Shown: one piece after another, positions 26,397-36,283 of the stretch
Position numbering within the stretch: position 1 is the first letter of the stretch
Layout: each line of letters opens with the position of its first letter
Assembly: GCA_029624675.1 (NCBI GenBank)
Contig: JARSSP010000003.1
Coordinates: 117,282-176,510, forward strand
Direction: 5' to 3'
Length of the DNA: 59,229 nt
Source of the DNA: Candidatus Contendibacter sp.
Lineage (GTDB): Bacteria > Pseudomonadota > Gammaproteobacteria > Competibacterales > Competibacteraceae
The notes under the pieces: model-generated
The model's database searches: none
What the model was told of the DNA's origin: nothing
What the model saw: only the letters and a program-made list of their open reading frames with translations
Program-made: the position numbers and the translations under genes

Positions 26397-28577
26397 CTAA
26401 ACGTAACCGTCGGCCATCAACTCGGAAACGATGAGCCGCTGAATCATCTTCTCCTTCTGGCCGGTTGGCTGATCCAGCTTGAGGCGGGCCAGATAACGCA
26501 GGGCGCCGGCCGGCGGCGTTCCCACCGTCATCGCCTTGACGACGGTCTTCATCAAATCGCCCTTGGTCGCGAACCGCGTTTTGAGGTTCTTGAGCACCCG
26601 CCCCAGAACGATCTCTTCCTCGGTAAAATCGGTGCCCAGGGGAAAGTCCGGGCACAGTCCCATTTGTTTGAACGGGTTCAATCGGGCCTGAATCCGCCCT
26701 GGCGTATTGTAGCGATGCCGTTCCGGAATCTCGTAATCCTGGGGAATTTTGCCGGCCCGCTTGGCCTTCCCCAGCAGTTCCGGCTGAAAGCGCGAATCGG
26801 CGATGTTCAGCAGGGCGGCGATCACCTCCCGGTCCGACCGGCCGCGCAGGTCGGCAATGCCGTATTCGGTCACCACGATATCGCGCAAATGGCGCGGGAT
26901 GGTGATGTGACCATAATTCCAGACGATGTTCGAACTCGCGGTCAGCCCGCTCTCGCGGGTGCTGCGCAGCAGCAGGATGGAGCGGGCGTCCGGTAGTTCG
27001 TGGGCCATCGCCACGAAGTTGTACTGACCGCCCACCCCGCTGATCACCTGGCCGCTCTCCAGGCCGTCGGACACCGCCGCGCCCAGCAACGTCATCATGA
27101 TGGTGGTGTTGATGAACCGGGCGTCCCGCCGCTGCAAGGCCGCCAGCGTCTCGTTTCCTCCATACAGATGATTGACCCGCCTGACCGTGGTCATGCAGAT
27201 TTGCCGGCTGTCGGCCTCGGGCATCGCGCGCAGCGCCTCGTAAAAGCTGCTCGGTCCCATGAAGAAACCGCCGTGCATCACGATCCCGCCCTTGAGGCGA
27301 CCGCCCAGCCCCTGCTCGACCACCGCCGCCCAACTGTCCGGTCGATCCAGATCGGCTGGAACCCGCGTGATCCCGCCAATCAGCAGTTCGCCCGCCCGAT
27401 AGCTCACCTGGTCGGTCAAAATTCCAAACCGGCGCAAAAATTCGACCTCTTCCTCGCCCAGGCGGGCCGGAATCACGTCTCGTTCCAGCAGCGTCCGCAG
27501 GGTCCGCTCGTCGACCGTCTCGGTGATCGCCCCTTCGTTGAGCAGGCGCTGCAAGGGGATGCTGTCATAGACCCGGCGCTTGAGGATGCCGTCCCGATAG
27601 AGATAAAGAAAGCCGTTGACGAACATCTCGCTGGAGCCGTACAGCCCTTGCGCGAACGGCTCGACGCCGCCAACGCGGTCGATCAGCTCGCCGCACTGCT
27701 CCACAACTCGCATCTCGGACAGCATCCGCCGATAGAGGGCGTTTTGCTGGTGCCGCAACTGGCAGAAATAGACGATGGCGTCGCCCAGGCAACCGATGCC
27801 GATCTGGAGGGTGCCGCCATCGCGAATCAGGGCGCTGGCCTGCAAGCCCAGCAGGTAGTCGGCGTTTTCCACCGGCATGTTGGGCGCGCCGAATTGCCGG
27901 AAATCGTAGCGGGGATGATCGAGCACCAGGTCGAACGTGGACGGCCGGACCATGGCGTCGTTGTACATGAACGGCATCTCGCGATTGACCTGGGCCACGG
28001 TGACGACTCGCTCGCCACGGCGGCGCGCCGCCTCGATCATCGGCAATAAATCTAGGGTCACTTCTGGATTGCTGCACAGGCTCAACCACTCCTCGCCATC
28101 AATCTCGCGGGTGGCGACCTGCTGCGCTAGCACGTTGGCGCCATTGTTCATGATATCCCGGGCGGCATGGGTGTAGTTGGTGCTGATGTAATTCTGTTGC
28201 TGCATCGGCACGTTCAGATAACCGCCCGGCTTGAAGAAGAACTCGGCGATCTCGACGTTAGGCGGAATCTGGCCCCGGCGTAAATCGACCGCGTAGTCCA
28301 GATCGGGGTAATCGCCGAACACCCGTTCGACGAACGGCTCCAGAAACCGCTGTTCCAGATCGCTGGAACCCTTGGGAGTTTCAACGGTGATCGCGGTCAG
28401 AATCTTCAGCCACAGGTTCGGATTCGCCTTGACCCGCCGGTAGAGCGCGTTCACCAGCGGATTGGGCTTGCCGATCCCCAAGGGAATCCCGAGCACGATG
28501 CGCTGGCCGACTCTGGCGATGATTTCATCGACGCAGCGCTCGACATCCTGAAAATAAGACGGGCTTGGTTGTGGCAT
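26397..28577 (-). CDS. Acetyl-CoA hydrolase/transferase family protein
   Basis: A 726-residue CoA-transferase-like protein. It has the acetyl-CoA hydrolase/transferase C-terminal pattern, including VGGQYNFVAMAHELPDARSILLLRST and ITEYGIADLRGRSDREVI-type sequence (TEYGIADLRGRSDREV). Relatives move CoA between acetate, succinate, propionate or 4-hydroxybutyrate. The length is above the 430-550 residues of many relatives because of extra N-terminal and middle sequence. Substrate cannot be assigned. ATG 28577 is preferred; an ATG 21 bases upstream adds seven charged residues. Confidence 0.8.
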   Translation of the reverse strand: MPQPSPSYFQDVERCVDEIIARVGQRIVLGIPLGIGKPNPLVNALYRRVKANPNLWLKILTAITVETPKGSSDLEQRFLEPFVERVFGDYPDLDYAVDLRRGQIPPNVEIAEFFFKPGGYLNVPMQQQNYISTNYTHAARDIMNNGANVLAQQVATREIDGEEWLSLCSNPEVTLDLLPMIEAARRRGERVVTVAQVNREMPFMYNDAMVRPSTFDLVLDHPRYDFRQFGAPNMPVENADYLLGLQASALIRDGGTLQIGIGCLGDAIVYFCQLRHQQNALYRRMLSEMRVVEQCGELIDRVGGVEPFAQGLYGSSEMFVNGFLYLYRDGILKRRVYDSIPLQRLLNEGAITETVDERTLRTLLERDVIPARLGEEEVEFLRRFGILTDQVSYRAGELLIGGITRVPADLDRPDSWAAVVEQGLGGRLKGGIVMHGGFFMGPSSFYEALRAMPEADSRQICMTTVRRVNHLYGGNETLAALQRRDARFINTTIMMTLLGAAVSDGLESGQVISGVGGQYNFVAMAHELPDARSILLLRSTRESGLTASSNIVWNYGHITIPRHLRDIVVTEYGIADLRGRSDREVIAALLNIADSRFQPELLGKAKRAGKIPQDYEIPERHRYNTPGRIQARLNPFKQMGLCPDFPLGTDFTEEEIVLGRVLKNLKTRFATKGDLMKTVVKAMTVGTPPAGALRYLARLKLDQPTGQKEKMIQRLIVSELMADGYV

Positions 28578-28615
28578 GATCCGATCTCTCTCAGCCAATT
28601 GATTGACAATGCGGA

Positions 28616-28621
28616 ATTATA
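28616..28621 (-). promoter_or_regulatory. Candidate -10 box for the CoA-transferase gene
   Basis: A TATAAT on the minus strand, 39 bases before the start at 28577. No -35 match at normal spacing. Confidence 0.35.
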
Positions 28622-28730
28622 GCAGCTATCCCCAGCCCGGCCCCGTGACGGGCCACTGGTGAAGGGGCTACACTAACGGCTGTTTTGACCGCCGCGTCGC
28701 GCGGAATCTTATGCCGAAGGAGGATTGTCG

Positions 28731-29183
28731 ATGTCAGACAACAACACGCTGGAAACCAACAAGGCTCTGGTCCGGCGCAATTTCGAGGTGATCTGGAGTC
28801 AATGCGACCTGGATGCCGCCGATGAAATCATCGCGCCCGAGTACATCGGCCATATCGCCACCCTGCCGGAGGCGGTGCGCGGCGTCGAAGCGTTCAAGCA
28901 AGTCGTCATGCTCTTTCACTTTTCCGCCCCCGACATCCGCTTTGAAATTCAGGATCAACTCGCCGAGGGCAACAAGGTCGCCACGCGCTGGATCGGCCGC
29001 GGCACTCACAAGGGTGAATTCATGGGCATCGCGCCCAGCGGCCAGCGGCTTTCGGTGACGGGGATGAGCTTTCACCGCATCGAGAACGGCCGCATTCACG
29101 AATCCTGGGACGACTGGGATGCGCTCAGCATGTTGCAACACATGACCGAGGATGTTTTTCAATCGTTGTCCATGCGGATATGA
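28731..29183 (+). CDS. SnoaL-like ester cyclase / NTF2-fold protein
   Basis: A 150-residue protein of the SnoaL-like polyketide cyclase group. Hallmarks are the N-terminal NKALVRRNFEVIW, then APEYIGHIA, VRGVEAFKQVV, ATRWIGRGTHKGEF and the C-terminal GRIHESWDDWDALSML. Members are cone-shaped NTF2-fold proteins, often of unknown substrate. AAGGAGGA at 28717-28724 fixes ATG 28731; TTG 28725 is too close. Confidence 0.82.
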   Translation: MSDNNTLETNKALVRRNFEVIWSQCDLDAADEIIAPEYIGHIATLPEAVRGVEAFKQVVMLFHFSAPDIRFEIQDQLAEGNKVATRWIGRGTHKGEFMGIAPSGQRLSVTGMSFHRIENGRIHESWDDWDALSMLQHMTEDVFQSLSMRI

Positions 29184-29328
29184 TTCACCCGGCCCAGCCG
29201 CGCGGGTTTTCTGGGTCGGGTCGTTCCGGCAGCCGCCCGGGTTTCGCCGGGCGTGGCCATGGCGGGCAACCGCTGGTGGGCAGGGGTATTCCGGCGTTTC
29301 CGGTGGAACGCCGGTAGCGACCAAGCGT

Positions 29329-29586
29329 TCACGCCGCCGCCAAGACCTTGCCGCGAACGAATTGATAAACCCTGCCCACGGTCTCGAAGGTTTCGGCGCT
29401 GAGCTCGTCATCGGCGATCTGAATCCCAAACTGCTGCTCCAGGGCATGGATCAGGGCCAGCACCGCCATGGAATCGAATTCCGGGATGCTCCCCAGCAGC
29501 GGAGTCTCCAACTCGAACGCCCGCGCCCGGTCGCCCAGTTGCAGAATTTCACCGATCAACAGCTTCACCTCATCAAACTCCACCAT
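29329..29586 (-). CDS. Free-standing acyl carrier protein
   Basis: An 85-residue acidic, four-helix carrier. The phosphopantetheine Ser is S39 in PEFDSMAVLAL, replacing the usual DSL. It is not the fatty-acid synthesis AcpP, which lies among fab genes and is more acidic around DSLD. Such carriers serve specialised ligases or tailoring enzymes. GGGGGA upstream supports ATG 29586; eight extra residues upstream are unlikely. The neighbouring genes do not show the partner. It lies 115 bases downstream of a TPR-methyltransferase gene on the same strand. Confidence 0.85.
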   Translation of the reverse strand: MVEFDEVKLLIGEILQLGDRARAFELETPLLGSIPEFDSMAVLALIHALEQQFGIQIADDELSAETFETVGRVYQFVRGKVLAAA

Positions 29587-29701
29587 CCAGACCGTCCCCC
29601 GAGTGAGCAACTCCGCGAATATCGCGCGGCCCTGGAATCCAACCCGTCATCGGCCACGCGCAAAGGCTGTCAAGATAGCGGCACCGCCGACAAGAATCCA
29701 G

Positions 29702-31141
29702 TCATTGATCAACCGCGGCGGCGGGTTTGCGGGCTAGCACGACATGCCCCGTCACCGGTTGGTCGTCTTCCTGGCGCAGCGTGGCGTCCGTCCGCGCCAA
29801 TAGTTCCAGACCAGCGCCCGCCAGCGCCCGCTCCAGGTAGTCCGCCGTATGGCTGTAGCGACCGCTCTTGTTGAGAAAATAACCGTCCGGCGCCCGGTCC
29901 ACCGAGATTTGCTCCGCCGTGAACGCCAGCCAGCCGCCCGGACGCAGGGCGCCAGCCGCGGCGGTCAGCACCGGCTCCAGCGCGCCAAAATAAACCAGGG
30001 TATCGGCGGACGCGATCAGGTCGTAAGCGCCGGGCCGTTCGTTCAGAAACGCGGTCAGTTCCGCCACCGCCAATTCGTCGTAACCGCCTCGATCGCGCGC
30101 CTTGTCCACCATCCGTGGCGACAAGTCCACGCCGGTCAGACGGCGCGCATAGGGCCGTAGCACCGGCTGACACAGCCCGGTGCCACACCCGGCGTCCAAC
30201 ACGTCGAACTGAGCGGCCGGCGTCCCCAGCATTTCGGCCAGCCGCGCCCCGATCACCGCCGGGGCCTGGTAACCGAGTTGCTCCACCAGATGTTCGTCGA
30301 AGCAATCGGCATAACGGTCAAACAGATAAGTCACATACCCATCGGAAGCGCGCGACGGCGTTTCCCCGCTAAACCAAGCGGCCAGTCGATGCTGGGCGAT
30401 GGGATCATTCGGCATCAATCGCCGCCAGTATTGCAGCAGGGCTAGGGCTTCCTCCGCCTCGCCCAACTGAAACACCGCGTTGCCAAACACGAGCCGCGCT
30501 TCATCCACCTCACCCCGCCGATGCAGGAGCGTCCCCAGCGCCCTGACCGCTCCCAGATGAGCGGCATTGTGCTCCAAGGCCGCGCGCTGGGCCTGGATCG
30601 CGTCTTCCAGCCGATCCAGGTCCGCCAGGATCAAACCCCGGTGATAATGGATGTTGGCGTCGGCCGGCCGCCACGTACTGGCCTGTTGATAGGCGTCGAG
30701 CGCTTCCGGCAACCGGCCCAGGCCCCGCAGCACCGCGCCCAGATTGACGCACGCTTCCACCTCGTCGGGTTTGAAGCGGATGGCCTGCCGGTAGGCGGCG
30801 ATGGCGTCCTCGTGCCGCCCCTGAATCAACAGGACGTTGCCCAGATTGGTATAGGCCGCCGCGTAACCGGGCGCGCTGGCGATGGCCCGGCGGATCAGGA
30901 GTTCGGCCTGAACCGACTGACCGCGCTGCTGCTGGAGAACCCCCAGAAAATTCAAGACCTCGGGATAATTGGGCCGGTGAGTGAGAATGCGCTCGTACAG
31001 CGTTTGCGCCTCGCTCAGATTGCCTCGACCGTGACAGCCCATGGCCTGGGACAGCCATTCGGCGATTTGCGTATCCGGCGGACGGTTATCGAGTGCTCCG
31101 CTGGAACCGGCGGACGGTTCGTCATGATTGTCGTGGCTCAA
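29702..31141 (-). CDS. TPR-repeat methyltransferase, paralogue 1
   Basis: A 479-residue protein of the TPR-containing predicted methyltransferase group (COG4976). About the first 220 residues hold five or more TPR units (YPEVLNFLGVLQQQRG; YAAAYTNLGNVLLIQGRHEDA). The C-terminal SAM-binding domain has VLDAGCGTGLCQP and GVDLSPRMVDKARDRGGYD, with YDLIASADTLVYFG. The start is TTG 31141 with GAGGAGG upstream, overlapping the stop of the preceding gene in TTGA (four bases). This indicates translational coupling. The target is unknown; TPRs suggest a protein substrate or partner. Confidence 0.82.
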   Translation of the reverse strand: MSHDNHDEPSAGSSGALDNRPPDTQIAEWLSQAMGCHGRGNLSEAQTLYERILTHRPNYPEVLNFLGVLQQQRGQSVQAELLIRRAIASAPGYAAAYTNLGNVLLIQGRHEDAIAAYRQAIRFKPDEVEACVNLGAVLRGLGRLPEALDAYQQASTWRPADANIHYHRGLILADLDRLEDAIQAQRAALEHNAAHLGAVRALGTLLHRRGEVDEARLVFGNAVFQLGEAEEALALLQYWRRLMPNDPIAQHRLAAWFSGETPSRASDGYVTYLFDRYADCFDEHLVEQLGYQAPAVIGARLAEMLGTPAAQFDVLDAGCGTGLCQPVLRPYARRLTGVDLSPRMVDKARDRGGYDELAVAELTAFLNERPGAYDLIASADTLVYFGALEPVLTAAAGALRPGGWLAFTAEQISVDRAPDGYFLNKSGRYSHTADYLERALAGAGLELLARTDATLRQEDDQPVTGHVVLARKPAAAVDQ

Positions 31142-32529
31142 GGCGCCTCCTCATGCTCGCGCTGCTCCGACTTCGCCCCGGCAAGCATTTTGCGCGCCGA
31201 CACTAGAAAACCGACCACTGGCTGGCCGCCTTCCAGACGCAAAGTCACGGACTCCAGGGTTTCGACGGCCATGCCGCTCCCAGCCAGCACGCGCCGCAAA
31301 TAGGTTTCGGCATGACGATAGCGACCGCTGGGATCGAGGTGGAAACCATCCCCCCTTTCCGCGTCCTCCACCCGCTCCACGGTGAACGCCAGCCATCCAT
31401 CCGGGCGCAGGGCCCCGGCGGCGGCGGTCAAGACGGGCTCCAAACGTCCGAAGTAAACCAAAGTGTCGGCGGACACGATCAGATCGTAAGCTTCCGCCTG
31501 GGCGGCCAGAAACGTGGTCAGTTCGGCCACGACCAGATCATCGTAATCGCCACGGGTTCGCGCCCGCTCGATCATGCGCGGCGACAGATCCACCCCCACC
31601 AGATGGCGCGCGTAGGGGCGCAACGCCGGACCACACAATCCGGTGCCACAGCCCGCGTCCAATACGCTCAGCGATCCATCCGGCTGACCCGCCGCCGCGA
31701 CGACCGCCTGGGCGATCAGTTCCGGCGCCCGGTACTCCAGGCGGTGCAGGTGATCGTCGAACCCATCGGCCATGCCGTCGAACAGATTTTGCACGTAATC
31801 ATCGGCGGCCCGCTCCGGCGCATCCTGGCCCGAATGCGCCGCCAGCATGTGTCGGGCGACCGGGTTGGCCGGCTCCCGCGCCAGCCAGTCCCGAAACAGC
31901 GAGGCGGCTTCCTCGCCCCGGTTCAGCTTATAGAGCAGCAAGCCCAGGTTCCTGTACGCCATCGCATAGGCGGGTTGCCGGCGCAAAGTTTCCCGATACG
32001 CGGCGATGGCGGCCTCGTACTGGCCCTGGGCGTATAGCGCCTTGCCCAGATTGAAATGTGCCTCCACCAGGCCAGGGGCCAGAGCGATGGCTTGCTGGAA
32101 CGTGGTGGCGGCCTCCGCGAACCGGTCGGAGCGCAACAACATCACACCCAGATTGCAATGGGCACTGGGATTGGCGGGCGCCAGTTCGACCGTCTTCCGA
32201 TAAGCGGCGACCGCTTCGTCCCAGCGATCCATCCCCGCCAGGACGTTGCCCAGATTGTTCCAGGCGTCGGCGTAGCGCGGATTCAGCGCCAGCGCCTGGC
32301 GAATCAACTCGGCGGCTTCCGCGTGCCGGCCCCGCTGCGAGGTCAACACGCCCAGGAAGTGCAGGGCGTCCACGCAGCGCGGATCACGCCGCAACGCCCG
32401 CCGGTACAAGCTTTCCGCCTCGTCCAGCCGCCCCTGCCGATGCGATTGAATCGCTTGCGCCAAGACTTCGGGCGCGTTCGCGCCGGGACCGGACGGGCTA
32501 GCAGCAGCCCGGCGCTGTTTACGGTTCAT
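31138..32529 (-). CDS. TPR-repeat methyltransferase, paralogue 2
   Basis: A 463-residue paralogue of the next gene: N-terminal TPRs (YADAWNNLGNVLAGMDRWDEA; VEAHFNLGKALYAQGQYEAA) and a C-terminal SAM domain with VLDAGCGTGLCGPALRPYAR and GVDLSPRMIERARTRGDYD. It begins only six bases after the tssH stop on the same strand, so it probably lies in the T6SS transcript. Sequence similarity with its neighbour runs through both domains, so the pair arose by tandem duplication. Confidence 0.84.
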   Translation of the reverse strand: MNRKQRRAAASPSGPGANAPEVLAQAIQSHRQGRLDEAESLYRRALRRDPRCVDALHFLGVLTSQRGRHAEAAELIRQALALNPRYADAWNNLGNVLAGMDRWDEAVAAYRKTVELAPANPSAHCNLGVMLLRSDRFAEAATTFQQAIALAPGLVEAHFNLGKALYAQGQYEAAIAAYRETLRRQPAYAMAYRNLGLLLYKLNRGEEAASLFRDWLAREPANPVARHMLAAHSGQDAPERAADDYVQNLFDGMADGFDDHLHRLEYRAPELIAQAVVAAAGQPDGSLSVLDAGCGTGLCGPALRPYARHLVGVDLSPRMIERARTRGDYDDLVVAELTTFLAAQAEAYDLIVSADTLVYFGRLEPVLTAAAGALRPDGWLAFTVERVEDAERGDGFHLDPSGRYRHAETYLRRVLAGSGMAVETLESVTLRLEGGQPVVGFLVSARKMLAGAKSEQREHEEAP

Positions 32530-32535
32530 CGGCCG

Positions 32536-35220
32536 CTACTCAAAGGCGTAGGCGAAATCGCCGTCCTTAACCTGAACTTGGACGTGCGTCACCGGTTTTC
32601 CTTCCACCATCCGAGTCAGGAATTCCTGACTGAGCGCCGGCAACACGGTGTTGGTCAGGATCGCGTCCACCATCCGCCCGCCGCTCTCCAACTCGGTGCA
32701 GCGGCTGACGATCAGCTTCACTACTTCGTCGTCGTAGCCGAACGGGACCTTGTGGTTTTCCTGAATCCGTTTAGTGATCCGGCCCAGTTGCAGGCGGACG
32801 ATGTCGCCGATCATTTCGTCGCTCAGCGGATAGTAGGGAATGGTCACCAGCCGACCGAGTAAAGCCGGGGGGAATACCTTGAGCAGGGGCTCGCGCAATG
32901 CCTTGCCCAAACCCTCCGGATCGGGCAGCAGGTCCGGGTCCTTGCACATGCTCATGATCAGATCGGTGCCGACGTTGGTGGTCAGCAGGATCAGTGTATT
33001 CTTGAAATCGATCAGCCGACCTTCGCCGTCCTCCATCCAGCCCTTGTCGAACACCTGGAAGAAGATTTCATGCACGTCGTGGTGGGCCTTTTCCACCTCG
33101 TCCAGCAGCACCACGCTGTAGGGCCGGCGGCGCACCGCCTCGGTCAGCACTCCGCCCTCGCCGTAACCGACGTAGCCCGGCGGGGCGCCCTTGAGGGTGG
33201 AGACGGTGTGCGCCTCCTGAAATTCGCTCATGTTGATGGTGATGACGTTCTGCTCGCCGCCGTACAGCGCCTCGGCCAGCGCCAGGGCGGTTTCGGTCTT
33301 GCCCACCCCGGACGGGCCAGCCAGCATGAACACGCCGATGGGTTTGTTGGGATTGTCCAGCGCGGCGCGGGAGGTTTGAATCCGCCGGGCGACCATATCG
33401 AGGGCATGGCGCTGGCCGATGATGCGGCGGTTAAGAATGTCCGCCAGGCTCAATACGGTTTCGACCTCGTTCTTGACCATCCGCCTGACCGGGATGCCGG
33501 TCCAGTCGGCGACCACCGAGGCGACCGCCTGGGCGTCCACGCTGGGCAGAATTAGCGGCGACTCACCCTGTAGCTCGTGCAGCTTGGTCTGAAGTTCCTT
33601 CAATTCCGCCAACCAGGTCTGCCGTTGCGGATCGGGTTCGGTCGTGGCTCCCGCCTCGACCGCGCCACCGTCGCCGCGCAGCTTGGCGCGCAGTTCGAGA
33701 ATTTGGTCAACCAATCCCTTTTCCTCTTGCCAGCGGGCATCCAGTTCCGCCAGCCGCGCTTCCTCGGCTTGCAACTTCTCGGTGGCGCCGGCCTGACGTT
33801 GGGCCGTGTCGATGCCAACCGCCGTTTCCCGGCCGATGATTTCCAATTCGGTTTTCAGTCCCTCGATGCGGCGGCGGCAATCCTCGACCTCCGCCGGCGT
33901 CGCATGCAGGCTGATGGCGACTCGCGCGCTGGCGGTATCCAGCAGGCTGACTGCCTTGTCCGGCAACTGGCGGGCCGGAATGTAGCGGTGCGACAGCTTG
34001 ACCGCCGCTTCCAGCGCCTCGTCGAGAATCTGCACCCGGTGGTGTTGTTCCATGGTCGAGGCCATGCCGCGCATCATCAGGATGGACTTCTCCTCGCTCG
34101 GCTCGCCGACCTGAACGACCTGGAAACGGCGGGTCAGGGCCGGATCCTTCTCGATGTGCTTCTTGTACTCGGCCCAGGTGGTGGCGGCGATGGTGCGCAG
34201 CTTGCCCCGCGCCAGGGCGGGCTTGAGCAGATTGGCGGCGTCGCCGGTGCCGGCCGCGCCGCCCGCGCCGACCAGGGTATGCGCCTCGTCGATGAACAGG
34301 ATGATCGGCTTGGGCGAGGTTTGCACCTCGTCGATCACCTGCCGCAGTCGGTTCTCAAACTCGCCCTTCATACTGGCGCCGGCCTGCAACAACCCCACGT
34401 CCAGCACCCGCAGGGTCACATCCTTCAGCGGGGGTGGAACATCACCCGAAGCGATGCGCTGGGCGAAACCCTCCACGACGGCGGTCTTGCCGACCCCGGC
34501 CTCGCCGGTCAGGATCGGGTTGTTCTGGCGGCGGCGCATCAGAATATCCACGATCTGGCGGATTTCCTCGTCGCGGCCGACGATAGGGTCCAACTCACCC
34601 TTGCTTGCGCGCGCGGTCAGGTCTACGGAAAAGCGCTGCAACGCCTCCTGCTTGCCCATCTGCGCCGGCGCCATCGCCTCGCTGGCCTCGCCTGGGGCCG
34701 CGCCGCCGCCAACTTGGGAGCCGTCCGAGGCGCGCGGCCCGGATTCCGGCGAAGCAGCGACGATGTCGGCGAACTGCTCGGTCAGCGTGTCCAGCTTGAT
34801 CTTGTCGAACTCGCGCGAGATCGCCAGCAGGGCATTGCGCAAATCCGGCGTCTTCAGCATCCCGACCAGCAAATGGCCGGTGCGCACCTGTGCATCGTTG
34901 AACATGAGGGTGGCGTAAACCCAGGCTTCCTTCACCGCCGCGTCCACATGGGCGGACAGATCGGAAATCGCGGTCGCGCCGCGCGGCAACCGATCCAGCG
35001 CCTCGGTGAAATCCTTAGCCAGCCGGGAGGGGTTCAGGCTGAACTGCTGGATGGCCCGGTGCAGATCGGAATCCGGCAATTGCAGAATCTGGTGCAGCCA
35101 ATGCACCAGCTCCACGTAAGGATTGCCCCGCAGCTTGCAAAACACGGTGGCGCTTTCGATGGCTTTGTAGCCCAGGCTGTTCAACTTTCCGAACAGAGCA
35201 ACGCGACTGATTTCGGCCAT
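32536..35220 (-). CDS. tssH: T6SS sheath-recycling ATPase TssH (ClpV)
   Basis: An 894-residue Clp/AAA+ unfoldase. Clp-N repeats occupy about the first 150 residues. D1 has Walker A GEAGVGKTAVVEG and FIDEAHTLVG; D2 has GPSGVGKTETALALAE and VVLLDEVEKAHHDVHEIF. It pulls TssB from the contracted sheath and lets the machine reassemble. The linker between D1 and D2 is a long coiled coil. The 31-base gap to tssG and the 6-base gap to the TPR-methyltransferase point to one transcript. Confidence 0.97.
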   Translation of the reverse strand: MAEISRVALFGKLNSLGYKAIESATVFCKLRGNPYVELVHWLHQILQLPDSDLHRAIQQFSLNPSRLAKDFTEALDRLPRGATAISDLSAHVDAAVKEAWVYATLMFNDAQVRTGHLLVGMLKTPDLRNALLAISREFDKIKLDTLTEQFADIVAASPESGPRASDGSQVGGGAAPGEASEAMAPAQMGKQEALQRFSVDLTARASKGELDPIVGRDEEIRQIVDILMRRRQNNPILTGEAGVGKTAVVEGFAQRIASGDVPPPLKDVTLRVLDVGLLQAGASMKGEFENRLRQVIDEVQTSPKPIILFIDEAHTLVGAGGAAGTGDAANLLKPALARGKLRTIAATTWAEYKKHIEKDPALTRRFQVVQVGEPSEEKSILMMRGMASTMEQHHRVQILDEALEAAVKLSHRYIPARQLPDKAVSLLDTASARVAISLHATPAEVEDCRRRIEGLKTELEIIGRETAVGIDTAQRQAGATEKLQAEEARLAELDARWQEEKGLVDQILELRAKLRGDGGAVEAGATTEPDPQRQTWLAELKELQTKLHELQGESPLILPSVDAQAVASVVADWTGIPVRRMVKNEVETVLSLADILNRRIIGQRHALDMVARRIQTSRAALDNPNKPIGVFMLAGPSGVGKTETALALAEALYGGEQNVITINMSEFQEAHTVSTLKGAPPGYVGYGEGGVLTEAVRRRPYSVVLLDEVEKAHHDVHEIFFQVFDKGWMEDGEGRLIDFKNTLILLTTNVGTDLIMSMCKDPDLLPDPEGLGKALREPLLKVFPPALLGRLVTIPYYPLSDEMIGDIVRLQLGRITKRIQENHKVPFGYDDEVVKLIVSRCTELESGGRMVDAILTNTVLPALSQEFLTRMVEGKPVTHVQVQVKDGDFAYAFE

Positions 35221-35251
35221 GGATTCGGGCTCCAGTAGCGAATGAGAGTAG

Positions 35252-36283
35252 TCAGGTGCAGTAGGTCACGGCATCCAGCTTGAGATCATCGGCGTCGCGG
35301 TTCAAGGGTCGGGTGGTCAGCCAGGTGGTCCAACCCAGCCGGGTTCCCTCGCCCAGCACCAGCGGCGGTACTTCTTCTTTCTTCAAAATCGGATTGAAAT
35401 CCCACAACAACTCGTCGCCGACGTAATTGCGCACCCAAGCCACCAAGCGCCGCAGACTGTCGCTACCGGGCAGAAATCGCTGGAATTCCGCCAGTCCCAT
35501 CGGTCCCATGACGACCCGGAACTTGTACTGGCAATCCCACGCTCGTTCGCCGATCACTACCGTCCTGCCCAACCGGCCAGTGGCAGGCGATTCACCCAGC
35601 CGACAACGACTGGCTTCCGCCAGCGGCAACCAATGACCGACAAACGTTTCAATCACCACCGGCAGCTTGAAGAAGTCCGCCAGAATCGCTTGTAAGCCCT
35701 CGGGATTACGGGTTTGGTTCACCAACCGACCGGCGTAATGAAACTTGGCCAGATCCGGAACCGCGTCCCGATTCCAGAGCGACGGCATCCCCAGACCAAA
35801 CGAAGCGCCGACATAAACATTGAAGCGGTCGGTCTCCGGTCGGTCGAAACTGACCGTCGGCTGAGTATCGGCCCAGGCCCGATAGAACAGACACAGCATC
35901 CGGTGATGAAAGACATCGCCGAACCCAGCGAAGGTGCGGTCGCCATGATTGCGCCAGCGGTCGCGGGCGTACTCGGTCAGATGGATCGGCAACGGCCCGT
36001 GGGGACCAAACAGCCCCAGAAAGTATTCGGACAACCGGGGCGGTTTACCCTCGTCGCCTGGAACGAACGTCGCCAGCGTGGCCGGCGCGAAGGCCAGCGA
36101 GGGTTCCTGCGCCAACCGGACCGGGTCATCGACCAGTCGCGTCGACTTGCCCAGCCGCGGCTGGTCGCGATACAGACACTCCAGCCGCCGCAACGCCTGG
36201 AAGAAATGAAAGGCGTAAGGCGCGCGCCGCAATGCTTCGAACAGTTCTAGAACGTGTGCCGCCGTCCGATCCGGGCTGGCCAT
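35252..36283 (-). CDS. tssG: T6SS baseplate protein TssG
   Basis: A 343-residue baseplate wedge protein that partners TssF. The start MASPDRTAAHVLELFEALRR and the family signature YAFHFFQALRRLEC and FLGLFGPHGPLPIHLTEY are clear. The ATG at 36283 overlaps the end of tssF by 37 bases. A longer reading frame to 36799 is an out-of-family extension inside tssF. Confidence 0.95.
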   Translation of the reverse strand: MASPDRTAAHVLELFEALRRAPYAFHFFQALRRLECLYRDQPRLGKSTRLVDDPVRLAQEPSLAFAPATLATFVPGDEGKPPRLSEYFLGLFGPHGPLPIHLTEYARDRWRNHGDRTFAGFGDVFHHRMLCLFYRAWADTQPTVSFDRPETDRFNVYVGASFGLGMPSLWNRDAVPDLAKFHYAGRLVNQTRNPEGLQAILADFFKLPVVIETFVGHWLPLAEASRCRLGESPATGRLGRTVVIGERAWDCQYKFRVVMGPMGLAEFQRFLPGSDSLRRLVAWVRNYVGDELLWDFNPILKKEEVPPLVLGEGTRLGWTTWLTTRPLNRDADDLKLDAVTYCT

